64,000 bases of DNA. Source: Zygnema cylindricum (taxonomy: Eukaryota > Streptophyta > Zygnematophyceae > Zygnematales > Zygnemataceae). Numbering within the stretch: position 1 is the first letter of the stretch; each line of letters begins with the position of its first letter. The notes beneath the pieces were generated by a model. The model made no database searches and had not been told where the DNA came from. It worked only from the letters and a program-made list of their open reading frames with translations. Made by a program: the position numbers and the translations under genes. The stretch lies in assembly GCA_037447655.1 (NCBI GenBank), contig JBBHKE010002777.1:1-64000 (forward strand), written 5' to 3'. Below, piece by piece: positions 43,463-55,580 of this stretch.

Positions 43463-44799
43463 ATCCCCCTCTTAAAGTTGTAATCATTACACCAACCCTA
43501 ATTTAGGTCTTCCCCTCAAAAGTACATCGTGACTCGCGGCTTTCATCAACATATCCGCGGCTTCCTCCAACGTTGAAACGTACAAAAATTCAACTTCCTT
43601 TGCGGTGACCAAATCGCGTACAAAGTGCCAATGAATCCTAATATGTTTTGTCCTTTTGTGAAAGACAGGATTCTTCACCAATGCCATCGAACTCATACTG
43701 TCAAAAAATATTTTCATGCATCCAATCGTAATCCCCAATTCTCCAAGTAGCTCCTTGATCCAAATCAACGCCTTAGATTTATGACACGCAGCCATATACT
43801 CTGCTTCGGTTGAACTTAATGCGACAGTTGGTTGGAGTCGCGAACTCCAAGAAATTGCCGTGCCACCAAAAACAAAAGCATATCCAGACGTTGACTTTCC
43901 TGTGACAAAATCTCCACCCCAATCTGCGTCACAATATCCCACGCATTCCAACGACGTCCGTCCAGATCGGAACAATAAACCAATCTTGACCGTACCTGCA
44001 AGGTAATGAAATATCCTCTTTACAGCCTCCCAATGAATCTTTTTAGGAGCCTGACAAAATCGACTCACGACAAAAACTGCGGCTGAAATATCCGGTCGCG
44101 TGGCCACACTTAAATACATCAAACTTCCGACGGCCTCACGATAGGGCACGTGGATAGTTTCCTCCTCCTCAAATTTGCGATATTGAAGTTTGGAATCTAG
44201 TGGTGTCAAAACCGGCTTAGAATCCAACAGAGCAAATTTTGTTAGTACTTCTTTACAATATTGCGCTTGCGACAATTTAATATCACCATTATCGTACCTC
44301 AAAACTTCCACTCCAAGAATATATCGTACGTCCCCCAAATCTGGGACTTTAAAATGTAGACGTAGGTACTCTTTCAATTCTGCGATTCCCGTCAACTTGT
44401 CACATATCATCAAAAAATCATCCACGTAGACAGAAAATATAATTTGATCTTCCCCCTCACCTTTTACGTAAACTCCAGAATCTGAAATTGTTCGGACGAA
44501 TCCAAATTCGGTAAGGACCTTGTGTAATCGTAAATACCAAGTCAGCGGTGCCTGTTTTAGTTCGTATAAGGACTTTCGCAGCTGCCATACCTTCCCCTCC
44601 TTTGACACTACTCCTTCCGGAACTTTCATATAAACCTCCTCCTTTAAGTCACCATTTAAGAACGCCGTCTCTACATCCATTTAGTGAATGTGCTTCTTGA
44701 CGGCAGCGGCAATAGCAATGATCATTCTCAATGAATCAAACTAAACTACCGGTGCGTATGTCTCCGTATAATCTATCCTCTCCTTTTGTTGAAAGCCCT
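43463..44799 (-). pseudogene. Family-B copy 1, RT and RNase H (nearly intact, one upstream stop)
   Basis: Frame 44680-43487 (397 residues) covers most of RT and all of RNase H: MDVETAFLNGDLKEEVYMK, SLYELKQAPLTWYLRL, catalytic SVYVDDFLMI, DVRYILGVEV, VATRPDISAA, then RNase H CDADWGGDFVTGKSTSG, LSSTEAEYMAACH and the tail to KLGLV. In RT the first fingers region continues upstream, but a TAA directly before MDVET replaces the Leu codon seen in copy 2. This region differs from copy 2 at roughly one base in ten, unlike the neighbouring core. Confidence 0.85.
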
Positions 44800-46200
44800 T
44801 GCACACTAGCAGAGCCTTATGTTTTGCTACTTCCCCCGATGCACCAGTTTTGGTTTTAAAAATCCACTTCGCATCAATAGCCTTTTACCCTCCGGTAGGC
44901 TTACCTCGAACGTACGGTTGTTGATAATAGATTGAGGTTCTCGCTCCCATGCCGGTTTCCAATGCTTCTCCCAATCGCATGATTTTCGTGCTTCCACATA
45001 CGATTGCGGATTGCCCGGCTTATTTTCACATAATGATTGTTATAAAAGAAAATCATCCTCCCTCTCCACCGAAATAAAATAATATGAATTTTCCACATTC
45101 CCCTTACCATCAAAAGAAAGACGATCCGGTTTCTTACCCCTATTTTCCGCATACTCCTCGGCTCAAATCCTCTCTTCCTTTGTCGGTTCCTCCTCAATAA
45201 TATTCGGGTTACTTGATTTAGAAGACGAAGATTTCCTCGTGTCCGTAGACATTCGGGAATTTTCGCTTCGCGAATCCCCACCAATGTTACCAAAATTTAC
45301 ATTCTCCTCAATTTTACCTTTCCCCCTCTTAACATTGGAGGTGGATTCCGGCTCAATTTCCGAATCCGAACCTTCAATGTCATTAAAATCACCGATTTCA
45401 AATTCTTGATGAAAGTCAAGATTAGAATGTCGCTTAGCCAATCGAGAGATTGTGGATATTAAGTCCTTGTGAAAATCCACATTCCTTGATTCCTCAATGA
45501 TATTTCGAATCGGATCATAAACTCGATAAAGACTCCCTTTATCACTATATCCAACGAAATAACCACTCCAACTCCTTGATGCAAACTTACCCTTCATCTT
45601 TTGTGCTTGAATATAAACCGACGCACGACATCCTCAAATCCGAATGTGGTGTAGGGTAGGCTTTCGCCCATACCACAACTCATACGGAGTTTTATCACCC
45701 AAAACCGATGTAATTTGCCGATTGCAAATATAATTCGCCGTTAAAATTGCATCGCCCCATAAATGAATAATCCTCCCGGATCCGTGTACCATGGAACGTA
45801 CCATTTTTTGAAGCGTACGGTTTTTTCTTTCCGCCACTCCATTGGATTCCGGTGAGTAAGATGCGGTATATTTGGTGAAAAAATCCCCACTCCTTGCAAT
45901 ACAAATCAAAAGCAAGAAATTCCCCTCCATTGTCCGATCTAATAGATATTAATTCTCTCACATTGCATTTCGGCCATCACATGCCACTTTTGAAAGCGTA
46001 AAAATGCTTCGGATTTGTGTTTAAGTAATATTACCATTGTGAAGCGAGTGAAGTCGTCCACCACCACCATAATATATTTGTTTCCTCCAATCGTCTCCGG
46101 TTTGACGTCCCCACATAAATCAATATGCACAAGATCAAGCGGATGCTTAGATCTATGCGATGGATCCTTTGCCGGATGCGGCTTTCGGATTTGTCACCCC
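44800..46200 (-). pseudogene. Family-B copy 1, integrase and linker
   Basis: Integrase inserts the cDNA copy. In broken minus-strand frames: MHIDLCGDVKPETIGG with the first catalytic Asp (46130), IRSDNGGEFLAFDLYC (second Asp, 45961), SNGVAERKNRTLQKMVRSM (Glu, 45930) and the FVGYSDKGSLYRVYD region (45597). The linker with EIEPESTSNVKRGKGK follows. Frameshifts at about 45930 and 45600 and a stop after TKEERI (45163) are also present in copy 2, so they predate the duplication or were copied by conversion. Confidence 0.85.
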
Positions 46201-47160
46201 TTACCACATCCATCGCACCCGTTAATTTTCTCTCCCGGCGCCAAGTCCAATCCCCTTACACTTCCATTTGTAATCATGCGTCGCAAACTTCCCTTGGATG
46301 TGTGGCACATACGGTGGTGCCACAAGGTTAAATCGCCTTCAACTCGGAGATTTGCAAAATAATTCCACCAGAATTTGGGTGCGCTTTCCGCCGACGCCAT
46401 ATTAAGCGACTATGCATAAAATCTGTGACTTCTCTTTCGCCTATTTGTACACCATCTAAACGTACAACTTCTATTGTGGAGTCGCCATACGCAAATACGC
46501 TCACGCCTGCACGCTGAATTTGCGGTACGCTGAGAAGGTTCACTGAACCTTCAGAAAAGTACAAAACATTTGTTAGTTGGGTTTGCGTCACTTTTTCCAC
46601 GCCACTTGCGCCCAAAATAGGTAAGTCCAAACGTACAGTACCCACTGTACTTATTGAAATCACTTGTCTGAAATCACTTGTCCACTTGCGACAGTGATTC
46701 GTTTTGGTACAGTGAGTTCGTGAAAATCATCAAATAGCGACGCGTCATTACATACGTGGTGTGACGCACCAGAATCTATTATCGACTCCTTTTTTTGTTG
46801 CGTAACACCTGCAAAAATATCAAGCGAAAGGTTAAGGGCGAAAAATATTTGCGCGCCTTCGCCTCCTTCTTCGAATTGATCTTTGCCCATAAAATGTCCT
46901 CCTCCTCTTCCATGGCGACCTCCTCGGCCACCGCGGCCGCCAAGACGACTGTCGTCACGCCCACCGTATCGGCCGCCGCCGTCGCCTCTACCGCCGCGAT
47001 CTCCTCTTCCACCGCCGCCTCCATTTTCGGCCTTCGAGTGACATTGGGGGCTTATATGACCCCATTTACCGCAAAAGTGACATTGAGGCTCTTTATCCGG
47101 GCAAAAAGCCGCCATGTGACCAAGTTTGCCGCATTGAAAACAGGCAATATTGGTCAGATA
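46194..47160 (-). pseudogene. Family-B copy 1, zinc knuckle, protease, pre-integrase
   Basis: Frame 47115-46660 has the CCHC knuckle CHFCGKWGHISPQCHSK, a Gly/Arg-rich RGG-like box (about 40 residues), then the protease active site IIDSGASHHVC, intact. Frame 46663-46328 continues with MISISTVGTVRLDLPILGAS and the LTNVLYFSEGSVNLLSV stretch, and 46400-46194 carries the pre-integrase zinc region WHHRMCHTSKGSLRR. Long plus-strand frames here (46795-47163) are antisense shadows of the Gly-rich box. Confidence 0.85.
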
Positions 47161-48403
47161 TGAATATCCGGCTGGGAAGGAGATCTCCCGGCCCTTTCAT
47201 GTCCTCTTCCCCCTCTTCCTCTCCGATTTCCCCCTCTTATTCCTCCTCTTCCCCGAAAGTAATTTAGATCGGGCATTTCCGGTGTCGTCGCATTGAGGGA
47301 ACCGGTCGGTTGGGGTCCCCTCGATGAACTCGGACGATTCGCCTCGGTGGATTTGAGGAAAGTGATAATCGAATCCAAAGTGTTCGAATCCCTCGATAAA
47401 AGAATGTCCCTCAAATGTATCATTTTCTCCGGTAAGGCATGGATGAAGACCGATGCCTTATCACTCTCATCGATGAACTTTCCCAAGTTTGCGAGTTGCT
47501 CGATAATAATATTGAATCTCTTCGCGGCTTCATCGATCGACTCACTCGACTTGACCTTAAAGGATGTATAATCGGTATAAATATGTTGCCCCTTGTTTTG
47601 AAGACTCTTTTCGAAGTGATTCTCAAGAGCCACCCAACAATCATGGGCAAATCTTCAGGAAAGGAATAGATCATGTATAGAAGTGCTACATGATTGAAAT
47701 AAACCGCCGATAGCGGAAAGATTTTTCTTCGTCCACACACGATAAGCTCTCCGATCCGAGGTAGGCATCTTGTCCACCTTTTTTACCACCTTCCAAAGGC
47801 GTTTTAATTTAAATTGGTCTTTGATATATTTCTTCCACGATTGATAATTCGTCCCATTGAAAATGACAATTTTTCCGGAAAATAGATTCAACTTTCTTGT
47901 CCCCTTCACTCCAATCGTCAAGATCGAAATTGTCATCGATGGGAAGTTTCCCCTTTCGAATCAATTCCCTCATCTCCTCCCCATCTCCTTCCGTATCAAC
48001 GACGCTTTGTGTCGGAATGGGATCTCCAAAAAATGGAGGTCTCGTGACACGGTTTGTCTCCGAGATCCGTTGATCAACATATCGGAAAAGACCATCCATC
48101 ATTTTTTGTAGACGATCTCCCATCGTGTCATCTTCCTCCTTTTTCCCCTCATTCTCCTTCTTTTGTCCGATAGGATCGATCGGAACGGCTTCCTCAGAAG
48201 TTTTGCCGGTGAATGCAAATGGAGTTTCTACTTCTGGATCTGACAATGATTCGGATTCAGTTGGATCCGGAGGATCCGGATCCGGAGGTCGAGGAATCAT
48301 CGTAAAAGAAGAAGGCATCATAGGAGAAGGGGTATTCGTCTTTTTTCTCCCCATGGCGGCCAAACTAGCCACCGTTCTACACCTCAAAGGAGCACACAAG
48401 CTC
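47154..48403 (-). pseudogene. Family-B copy 1, gag with acidic N-terminal extension
   Basis: Likely start MGRKKTNTPSPMMPSS at 48354. The first ~150 residues are acidic and proline-rich (RPPDPDPPDPTESE; DPIGQKKENEGKKEEDD), then DRLQKMMDGLFRYVDQRI. The classic gag core begins only after a frameshift near 47880: IVIFNGTNYQSWKKYIKDQF, SDRRAYRVWTKKNL, then (47633-47154) MALENHFEKSLQNKGQHIY, LHALPEKM-like and the basic RGRGGIRGGNRRGRGGRG tail. Gag of this length and N-terminal composition is unusual for copia. Confidence 0.8.
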
Positions 48404-48916
48404 TGATAGGATCTTACACAAAAAACAGAGTGCAAGATTACAGCGGAAGCAAAAAAAAAATATTCAGACGAGAGTCAACTGTCCACGAAAGCCGATATAT
48501 TTCACGGACATTTTCTCCCACATAGAGGTTAAGTTTTCCCTCCCACTAAGCTGCAGTATATAGTACTGCAAATGTAACGTCACACAATCAAACTAAAAAC
48601 AAACCAAACTATAAAGTGCGCACTGAGCGCCTACGAATCAAATCGCGTCTATACGCGAAACGACATAATACAAGGTACAAGACACACATACAAACAAGAA
48701 CAAATAAAGACAAAACGAACCCACTAACCGTACACACCAAAAGAAACAAAATACTTGGTCGTCGTCAAACTAAATCTTCGCGAGACCAAAGTACTACATA
48801 ACCGTACGACTCGACTTAATGACTCCAAACCAATCTGGACCACTATCTTCACGTAACGCCAACCTAGCTGGCCGCGCGACAGACCGCGACGGCCGATTAC
48901 AACCTTGATTCTAACA
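48404..48916 (-). mobile_element. LTR 2 (shared middle LTR) of family-B array
   Basis: TGATAGGATCTTACAC...TTGATTCTAACA, 513 bp. It serves as 5' LTR of copy 1 and 3' LTR of copy 2. On the copy-1 side the primer-binding site is truncated: the LTR end TATCA runs straight into GAGCTTGTG. Confidence 0.9.
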
Positions 48917-50260
48917 ATCCCCCTCTCAAAGTTGTAATCATTACACCAACCCTAATTTAGGTCTTCCCCTTAAAAGTACATCATGACTCGCGGCTTTCGT
49001 CAACATATTCGCGGCTTCCTCCAACGTTGAAACGTACAAAAATTCAACTTCCTTTGCAGTGACCAAATCGCGTACGAAGTGCCACTGAATCCTGATATGT
49101 TTTGTCTTTTTGTGAAATACAGGATTCTTCACCAATGCCATCGAACTCATACTGTCAGAAAATATTTCCATGCATTCAATCGTAATCCCCAATTCTCCAA
49201 GTAGCTCCTTAATCCAAATCGACGCCTTAGATGTATGACACGTAGCCATATACTCCTTTTCGGTTGAACTTAATGCAACAGCTGGTTGGAGTCGCGAACT
49301 CCAAGAAATTGCCGCGCCACCAAAAACAAAAGCATATCCAGACGTTGACTTTCCTGTGTCAAAATCTCCACCCCAAACTGCGTCACAATATCCCACGCAC
49401 TCCAAAGATGTCCGTCCAGATCGAAATAATAAACCAATCTCGACCGTACATGCAAGGTAACGAAATATCCTCTTCACGGCTTCCCAATGAATTCTTTTAG
49501 GAGCCTGACAAAATCGACTCATGATAGAAACTACGGCTGAAATATCTGGTCGCGTGGCCACACTTAAATACATCAAACTTCCAACGGCCTCACGATAGGG
49601 CACGTGGACAATTTCCTCCTCTTCAAATTTGCGATATTGAAGTTTGGAATCTAGTGGTGTCAAAACCGGCTTAGAATCCAACATATCAAATTTTGTTAGT
49701 ACTTCTTTACAATATTGCGCTTGCGACAATTTAATATCACCGTTATCGTACCTCAAAGCTTCCACTCCAAGAATATATCGTACGTCCCCCAAAATCTGTG
49801 ACTTTAAAATGTAGACGTAGGTACTATTTCAATTTCGCGATTCGCGTCAACTTGTCACATATCATCAAGAAATCATCCACATAGACAGTTAATATAATTT
49901 GATTTCCCCCCTCACCTTTTACGTAAACTCTAGAGTCTGAAACTGTTCGGACGAATCCAAATTCGGTAAGGACCTTGTGTAATCGTAAATACCAAGTCCG
50001 CGGTGCCTGTTTTAGTCTGTATAATGACTTTCGCAGCCGCCATACCTTCTCCTCCTTCGACACTACTCCTTCCGGAACTTTCATATAAACCTCCTCCTCT
50101 AAGTCACCATTTAAGAACTCCATCTCTACGTCTATTAAGTGCATATGCTTCTTGCCGGCAGCGGCAATAGCAATAATCATCCTCAAAGAATCAAACTTAA
50201 CAACCGGTGCATATGTTTCCGTATAATCTATCCCCTCCCTTTGTTGAAAGCCCTTGCACA
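48917..50260 (-). pseudogene. Family-B copy 2, RT and RNase H
   Basis: Two frames: 50261-49824 (MCKGFQQREGIDYTETYAPV, LNGDLEEEVYMKVPEG, SLYRLKQAPRTWYL, catalytic TVYVDDFLMI) and 49792-48941 (MGDVRYILGVEALRY, VATRPDISAVVS, RNase H CDAVWGGDFDTGKSTSG, LSSTEKEYMATCH). A frameshift lies at about 49800. In RNase H the motif CDADWG has become CDAVWG and STEAEY has become STEKEY. Confidence 0.85.
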
Positions 50261-51655
50261 CTAGCCGAGCCTTATGTTTTGCTACTTCCCCCGATGCACC
50301 AGTTTTGGTTTTAAAAATCCACTTCGCATCAATAGCCTTTTACCCTCCGGTAGGCTTACCTCGAACGTACGGTTGTTGATAATAGATTGAGGTTCTCGCT
50401 CCCATGCCGGTTTCCAATGCTTCTCCCAATCGCATGATTTTCGTGCTTCCACATACGATTGCGGATTGCCCGGCTTATTTTCACATAATGATTGTTATAA
50501 AAGAAAATCATCCTCCCTCTCCACCGAAATAAAATAATATGAATTTTCCACATTCCCCTTACCATCAAAAGAAAGACGATCCGGTTTCTTACCCCTATTT
50601 TCCGCATACTCCTCGGCTCAAATCCTCTCTTCCTTTGTCGGTTCCTCCTCAATAATATTCGGGTTACTTGATTTAGAAGACGAAGATTTCCTCGTGTCCG
50701 TAGACATTCGGGAATTTTCGCTTCGCGAATCCCCACCAATGTTACCAAAATTTACATTCTCCTCAATTTTACCTTTCCCCCTCTTAACATTGGAGGTGGA
50801 TTCCGGCTCAATTTCCGAATCCGAACCTTCAATGTCATTAAAATCACCGATTTCAAATTCTTGATGAAAGTCAAGATTAGAATGTCGCTTAGCCAATCGA
50901 GAGATTGTGGATATTAAGTCCTTGTGAAAATCCACATTCCTTGATTCCTCAATGATATTTCGAATCGGATCATAAACTCGATAAAGACTCCCTTTCTCAC
51001 TATATCCAACGAAATAACCACTCCAACTCCTTGATGCAAACTTACCCTTCATCTTTTGTGCTTGAATATAAACCGACGCACGGCATCCCCAAATCCGAAT
51101 GTGGTGTAGGGTAGGCTTTCGCCCATACCACAACTCATACGGAGTTTTATCACCCAAAACCGATGTAATTCGCCGATTGCAAATATAATTCGCCGTTAAA
51201 ATTGCATCGCCCCATAAATGAATAATCCTCCCGGATCCGTGTACCATGGAACGTACCATTTTTTGAAGCGTACGGTTTTTTCTTTCCGCCACTCCATTGG
51301 ATTCCGGTGAGTAAGATGCGGTATATTTGGTGAAAAAATCCCCACTCCTTGCAATACAAATCAAAAGCAAGAAATTCCCCTCCATTGTCCGATCTAATAG
51401 ATATTAATTCTCTCACATTGCATTTCGGCCATCACATGCCACTTTTGAAAGCGTAAAAATGCTTCGGATTTGTGTTTAAGTAATATTACCATTGTGAAGC
51501 GAGTGAAGTCGTCCACCACCACCATAATATATTTGTTTCCTCCAATCGTCTCCGGTTTGACGTCCCCACATAAATCAATATGCACAAGATCAAGCGGATG
51601 CTTAGATCTATGCGATGGATCCTTTGCCGGATGCGGCTTTCGGATTTGTCACCCC
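50261..51655 (-). pseudogene. Family-B copy 2, integrase and linker
   Basis: Corresponds base for base (offset 5455) to 44800-46200 apart from about four differences. Frame 51385-50618 stays open for 255 residues because a frame break of copy 1 near 45630 is absent: SNGVAERKNRTLQKMVRSM, GDKTPYELWYGRKPTLHHIR, WGCRASVYIQAQKMKGKF, FVGYSEKGSLYRVYD, then the linker. The stop after TKEERI is shared with copy 1. Confidence 0.85.
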
Positions 51656-52618
51656 TTACCACATCCATCGCACCCGTTAATTTTCTCTCCCGGCGCCAAG
51701 TCCAATCCCCTTACACTTCCATTTGTAATCATGCGTCGCAAACTTCCCTTGGATGTGTGGCACATACGGTGGTGCCACAAGGTTAAATCGCCTTCAACTC
51801 GGAGATTTGCAAAATAATTCCACCAGAATTTGGGTGCGCTTTCCGCCGACGCCATATTAAGCGACTATGCATAAAATCTGTGACTTCTCTTTCGCCTATT
51901 TGTACACCATCTAAACGTACAACTTCTATTGTGGAGTCGCCATACGCAAATACGCTCACGCCTGCACGCTGAATTTGCGGTACGCTGAGAAGGTTCACTG
52001 AACCTTCAGAAAAGTACAAAACATTTGTTAGTTGGGTTTGCGTCACTTTTTCCACGCCACTTGCGCCCAAAATAGGTAAGTCCAAACGTACAGTACCCAC
52101 TGTACTTATTGAAATCACTTGTCTGAAATCACTTGTCCACTTGCGACAGTGATTCGTTTTGGTACAGTGAGTTCGTGAAAATCATCAAATAGCGACGCGT
52201 CATTACATACGTGGTGTGACGCACCAGAATCTATTATCGACTCCTTTTTTTGTTGCGTAACACCTGCAAAAATATCAAGCGAAAGGTTAAGGGCGAAAAA
52301 TATTTGCGCGCCTTCGCCTCCTTCTTCGAATTGATCTTTGCCCATAAAATGTCCTCCTCCTCTTCCATGGCGACCTCCTCGGCCACCGCGGCCGCCAAGA
52401 CGACTGTCGTCACGCCCACCGTATCGGCCGCCGCCGTCGCCTCTACCGCCGCGATCTCCTCTTCCACCGCCGCCTCCATTTTCGGCCTTCGAGTGACATT
52501 GGGGGCTTATATGACCCCATTTACCGCAAAAGTGACATTGAGGCTCTTTATCCGGGCAAAAAGCCGCCATGTGACCAAGTTTGCCGCATTGAAAACAGGC
52601 AATATTGGTCAGATATGA
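51649..52618 (-). pseudogene. Family-B copy 2, zinc knuckle, protease, pre-integrase
   Basis: Same peptides as copy 1 at 46194-47160: CHFCGKWGHISPQCHSK, the RGG-like box, IIDSGASHHVC, and WHHRMCHTSKGSLRR, with no difference seen between the copies. Confidence 0.85.
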
Positions 52619-53868
52619 ATATCCGGCTGGGAAGGAGATCTCCCGGCCCTTTCATGTCCTCTTCCCCCTCTTCCTCTCCGATTTCCCCCTCTTATTCCTC
52701 CTCTTCCCCGAAAGTAATTTAGATCGGGCATTTCCGGTGTTGCCGCATTGAGGGAACCGGTCGATTGGGTTCCCCTCGATGAACTTGGTCGATTCGCCTC
52801 GGTTGATTTAAAGAATGTAATGATCGAATCCAAGGTGTTCAAATCCCTCGATAAGAGAATGTCCCGGAAGTGTATCATTTTCTCCGGTAAGGCATGGGTG
52901 AAGAGCGATGCCTTATCATTCTCTTAAATGATTTTCCCCATATTTGCGAGTTGCTCGATAATAATGTTAAATCTCTTTGCGGCCTCATCAATCGATTCAT
53001 CTGGTTTCACTTTGAAAGATGTATAATCGGTATAGATATGCTGCCCCTTGTTTTGAAAACTCTTCTCAAAATGATTTTCAAAGGCCACCCAACAATCATG
53101 GGCGAAACTTCGGGTAAGAAATAAATTTTGAATAGAAGTGCTACATGATTGGAATAACCGCCGACGGCGGAAAGATTTTTCTTCGTCCACACCCGATAAG
53201 CTCTCCGATCGGAGGTAGAGATCTTGTCCACCCCTTTTACCACCTTCCAAAGGCGTTTTAATTTAAATTGGCCTTTGATATATTTCTTCCACAATTGATA
53301 ATTCGTCCCATTGAAAATGACAATTTTTCCGGACATAGATTCAACTTGCTCGTCCCCTTCACTCCAATCATCAAAATCGGAATCGTCATCGATGGGAAGT
53401 TTCCCTTTTCAAATCAATTCCCTCATCTCCTCCTCATCTCCTTCCGTATCAGCGACGCTTTGTGTCGGAATGGGATCTCCAAAAAATGGAGGCCTCGTGA
53501 CACGGTTTGTCTCCAAGATCCGTTGATCAACATATCGGAAAAGACCATCCATCAATTTTTGAAGACGATCTTCCATCGCGTCATCTTCCTCCTTCTTTAT
53601 CCCCTCATTCTCCTTCTTTTGTCCGATCGGATCTATCGGAACGGCCTCCTCAAAAGTTTTGCCGGTGAAGGCAAATGGAGTTTCTACTTCCGGATCCGAC
53701 GATGATTCGGATTCGGTTGGATCCGGAGGATCCGGATCCGGAGGTCGAGGAATCATCATAGAAAAGAAGGCATCATAGGAGAAGGGGTATTCTTCTTCTT
53801 TCTCCCCATGGCGGCCAAACTAGCCACCCTTCTACACCTCAAAGGAGCACACAAGCTCCGATACCACT
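52609..53868 (-). pseudogene. Family-B copy 2, gag and primer-binding site
   Basis: Same layout as copy 1 gag but clearly diverged upstream of about 52735: MMIPRPPDPDPPDPTESE (53759), DRLQKLMDGLFRYVDQRIL, IVIFNGTNYQLWKKYIKGQF (53336), DYTSFKVKPDESIDEAAKRF (53250 frame), and the RGRGGIRGGNRR tail. Several frameshifts. Next to LTR 3 the sequence TGGTATCGGAGC (53866-53855, minus) is a primer-binding site for initiator methionine tRNA with one mismatch from the plant consensus. Confidence 0.85.
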
Positions 53869-54246
53869 TGATAGGATATCACACAAAATGTAGAGTGCAA
53901 CATTACAGCGGAAGCAAAAAAAAACATTAAGACGAGAGAAAACTGTCCACGAAATCCAATATATTTCACGGACATTTTCTCCCACAAAAAGGTTAAGTTT
54001 TCCCTCCCTCTAAGCTGCAGTATATAGTACTGCAAGTGTAACGTCACACAATCAAACTAAAAAACAAACCAAAATATAAAGTGCGCATTGAGCGCCTACA
54101 AATTAAATCGTGTCTATACGCGAAACGGCATAGTACAAGGTAAAAAAACACACGTACAAACAAGAACAAATAAAGACAAAACAAACCCACTAACCGTACA
54201 CACCATTTGAAATATATTATGACCGATTATAACCTTGATTCTAACA
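53869..54246 (-). mobile_element. LTR 3 (right) of family-B array, internally deleted
   Basis: TGATAGGATATCACAC...TTGATTCTAACA, 378 bp; relative to LTR 1 and 2 it lacks about 130 bp between CCGTACACACCA and GACCGATTA. In minus orientation it is the 5' LTR of copy 2. Confidence 0.85.
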
Positions 54247-54666
54247 AGAGGGAGGGAAGGTGGGAGGCCAAAAGGTATGTATGGAGGGAGGGAGGGAGAG
54301 AAAGAGGGAAAAAAAAGTGATGGAGGTAATCAAGTAAGTAGATAGCTTGGGAGGGAGAGAGGGAGGGAGTGCCTATCACATGTGTTTTTTGCTAATTGAT
54401 TTTCCATGTGAAAAACTAAGATAATTTTTTTAAGCATACATAATAACAACTCTTTTGCATATATCAGAACATAGTATCGTAGTCAAAAGAAAGACCATCC
54501 AAAAAATGAAGTGCAAAATTTAGATTTGTGATAGAATAAACATTTTATAAGAGTTTTAAACATTAATGTAAGAGTTTAGAGCAAAATGAAGGTAAAATCT
54601 CTTGAGGTGACTGTCGAGAAAAAAAAATATTCGTCAAGAGAGATTGCAAAATGACAAAATAGTAAA
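54247..54666. other. GGGA-rich and unassigned spacer
   Basis: Begins with GAGGGAGGGAAGG low-complexity DNA (54247-54370), then AT-rich sequence without recognised features. Confidence 0.5.
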
Positions 54667-55580
54667 TGTTCAAAATCACTAGATTTATAGAATGTTTTCT
54701 AGGTCTAAAATAAGGAAAAAGAGCAAGCAACCTGCTTCCACCCCTCTCTATCCCCCATACTTGTTGTAGTCACTGAAGGAGAGAGAGAGTAGTGGAGCCA
54801 TGGCAGCCTCATCTTCATTAGGCAGGACTAAAGAGTGAATTTAAGTCACTCTCAACAAAAGGTTGAGTCCGGCAAGACTCGAACCTCCAACCAACAAAGC
54901 GTGGCGTAGCCGTCTGCTCTAACCAATCTGTCGTAGAAGTTCGCTAGAATACATAGGGTGTGATTTCTACTTAAAGTGTGTTACTTCCTCTAAACCGATT
55001 AACGGAAATATGAATATAAGGACATAGAACTAACTAAATACGGTGCAAACATGATTTCGCACGAATCAAATGAATCGGACATTTGTTTCGACGGTTGAGA
55101 TTACATTTTGGTTTTTATCCAACGGCGCACATCATCGTCGAGATCCCGACGTGGTCACTTTGGCTTTTTGTGACATGGCATGACCTGGAGCCACGTGGAG
55201 AGGTAACATTTGGTTGCCGGAATTTTGAGGAACCTACGGACGAGTAAAAAGAGGGCACGCGTCCACGTAATAGCCTGGCAGTACAAAAGGTACACTGGCA
55301 GTAGTACTTTTTGGTACGGTAGGACTTTGAATTCAGTCACGCCTCCCCTTGAGGGTTTATATAAAATAGGCATCTTTGCCACCCCATAACTTATCGGTTG
55401 GTTAACCGTTTTCAGTGATTTTTTTTGCTACGGACTTAGGGAATCTAGGCTGCACAAGGGTGAAGTCAAATTGTAAACTTGTTAGTCTGGGCAGTAGTGG
55501 TTTTACTTGAAAGCGGGTTAGTTAAAAATTATCTAGAGGCTTCTTGAATTTTTTAGTCCAATGGGGGACACATAATTGCA
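54667..55580 (+). mobile_element. 5' LTR of a family-A-related copia, plus orientation
   Basis: Starts TGTTCAAAATCAC and ends GGACACATAATTGCA (914 bp). TATA box in GGTTTATATAAAATAGG near 55357; GCCACGTGGAG near 55192. Antisense tRNA-like module at 54857-54942. The gag reading frame begins directly after the LTR. Confidence 0.8.
54857..54942 (-). promoter_or_regulatory. tRNA-like module antisense in LTR
   Basis: On the minus strand: GATTGGTTAGAGCAG (D-arm/A-box region), GGTTCGAGTCTTGCC (B-box and T-arm, 54885-54871) and a TTTT terminator (54860-54857). Same order as in the LTR at 29252-30299. Confidence 0.55.

Noticed and set aside
46795-47163. Plus-strand Ala/Ser-rich frame, repeated at 52250-52618
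   Set aside because: Antisense of the Gly/Arg-rich box of family-B gag-pol on the minus strand.
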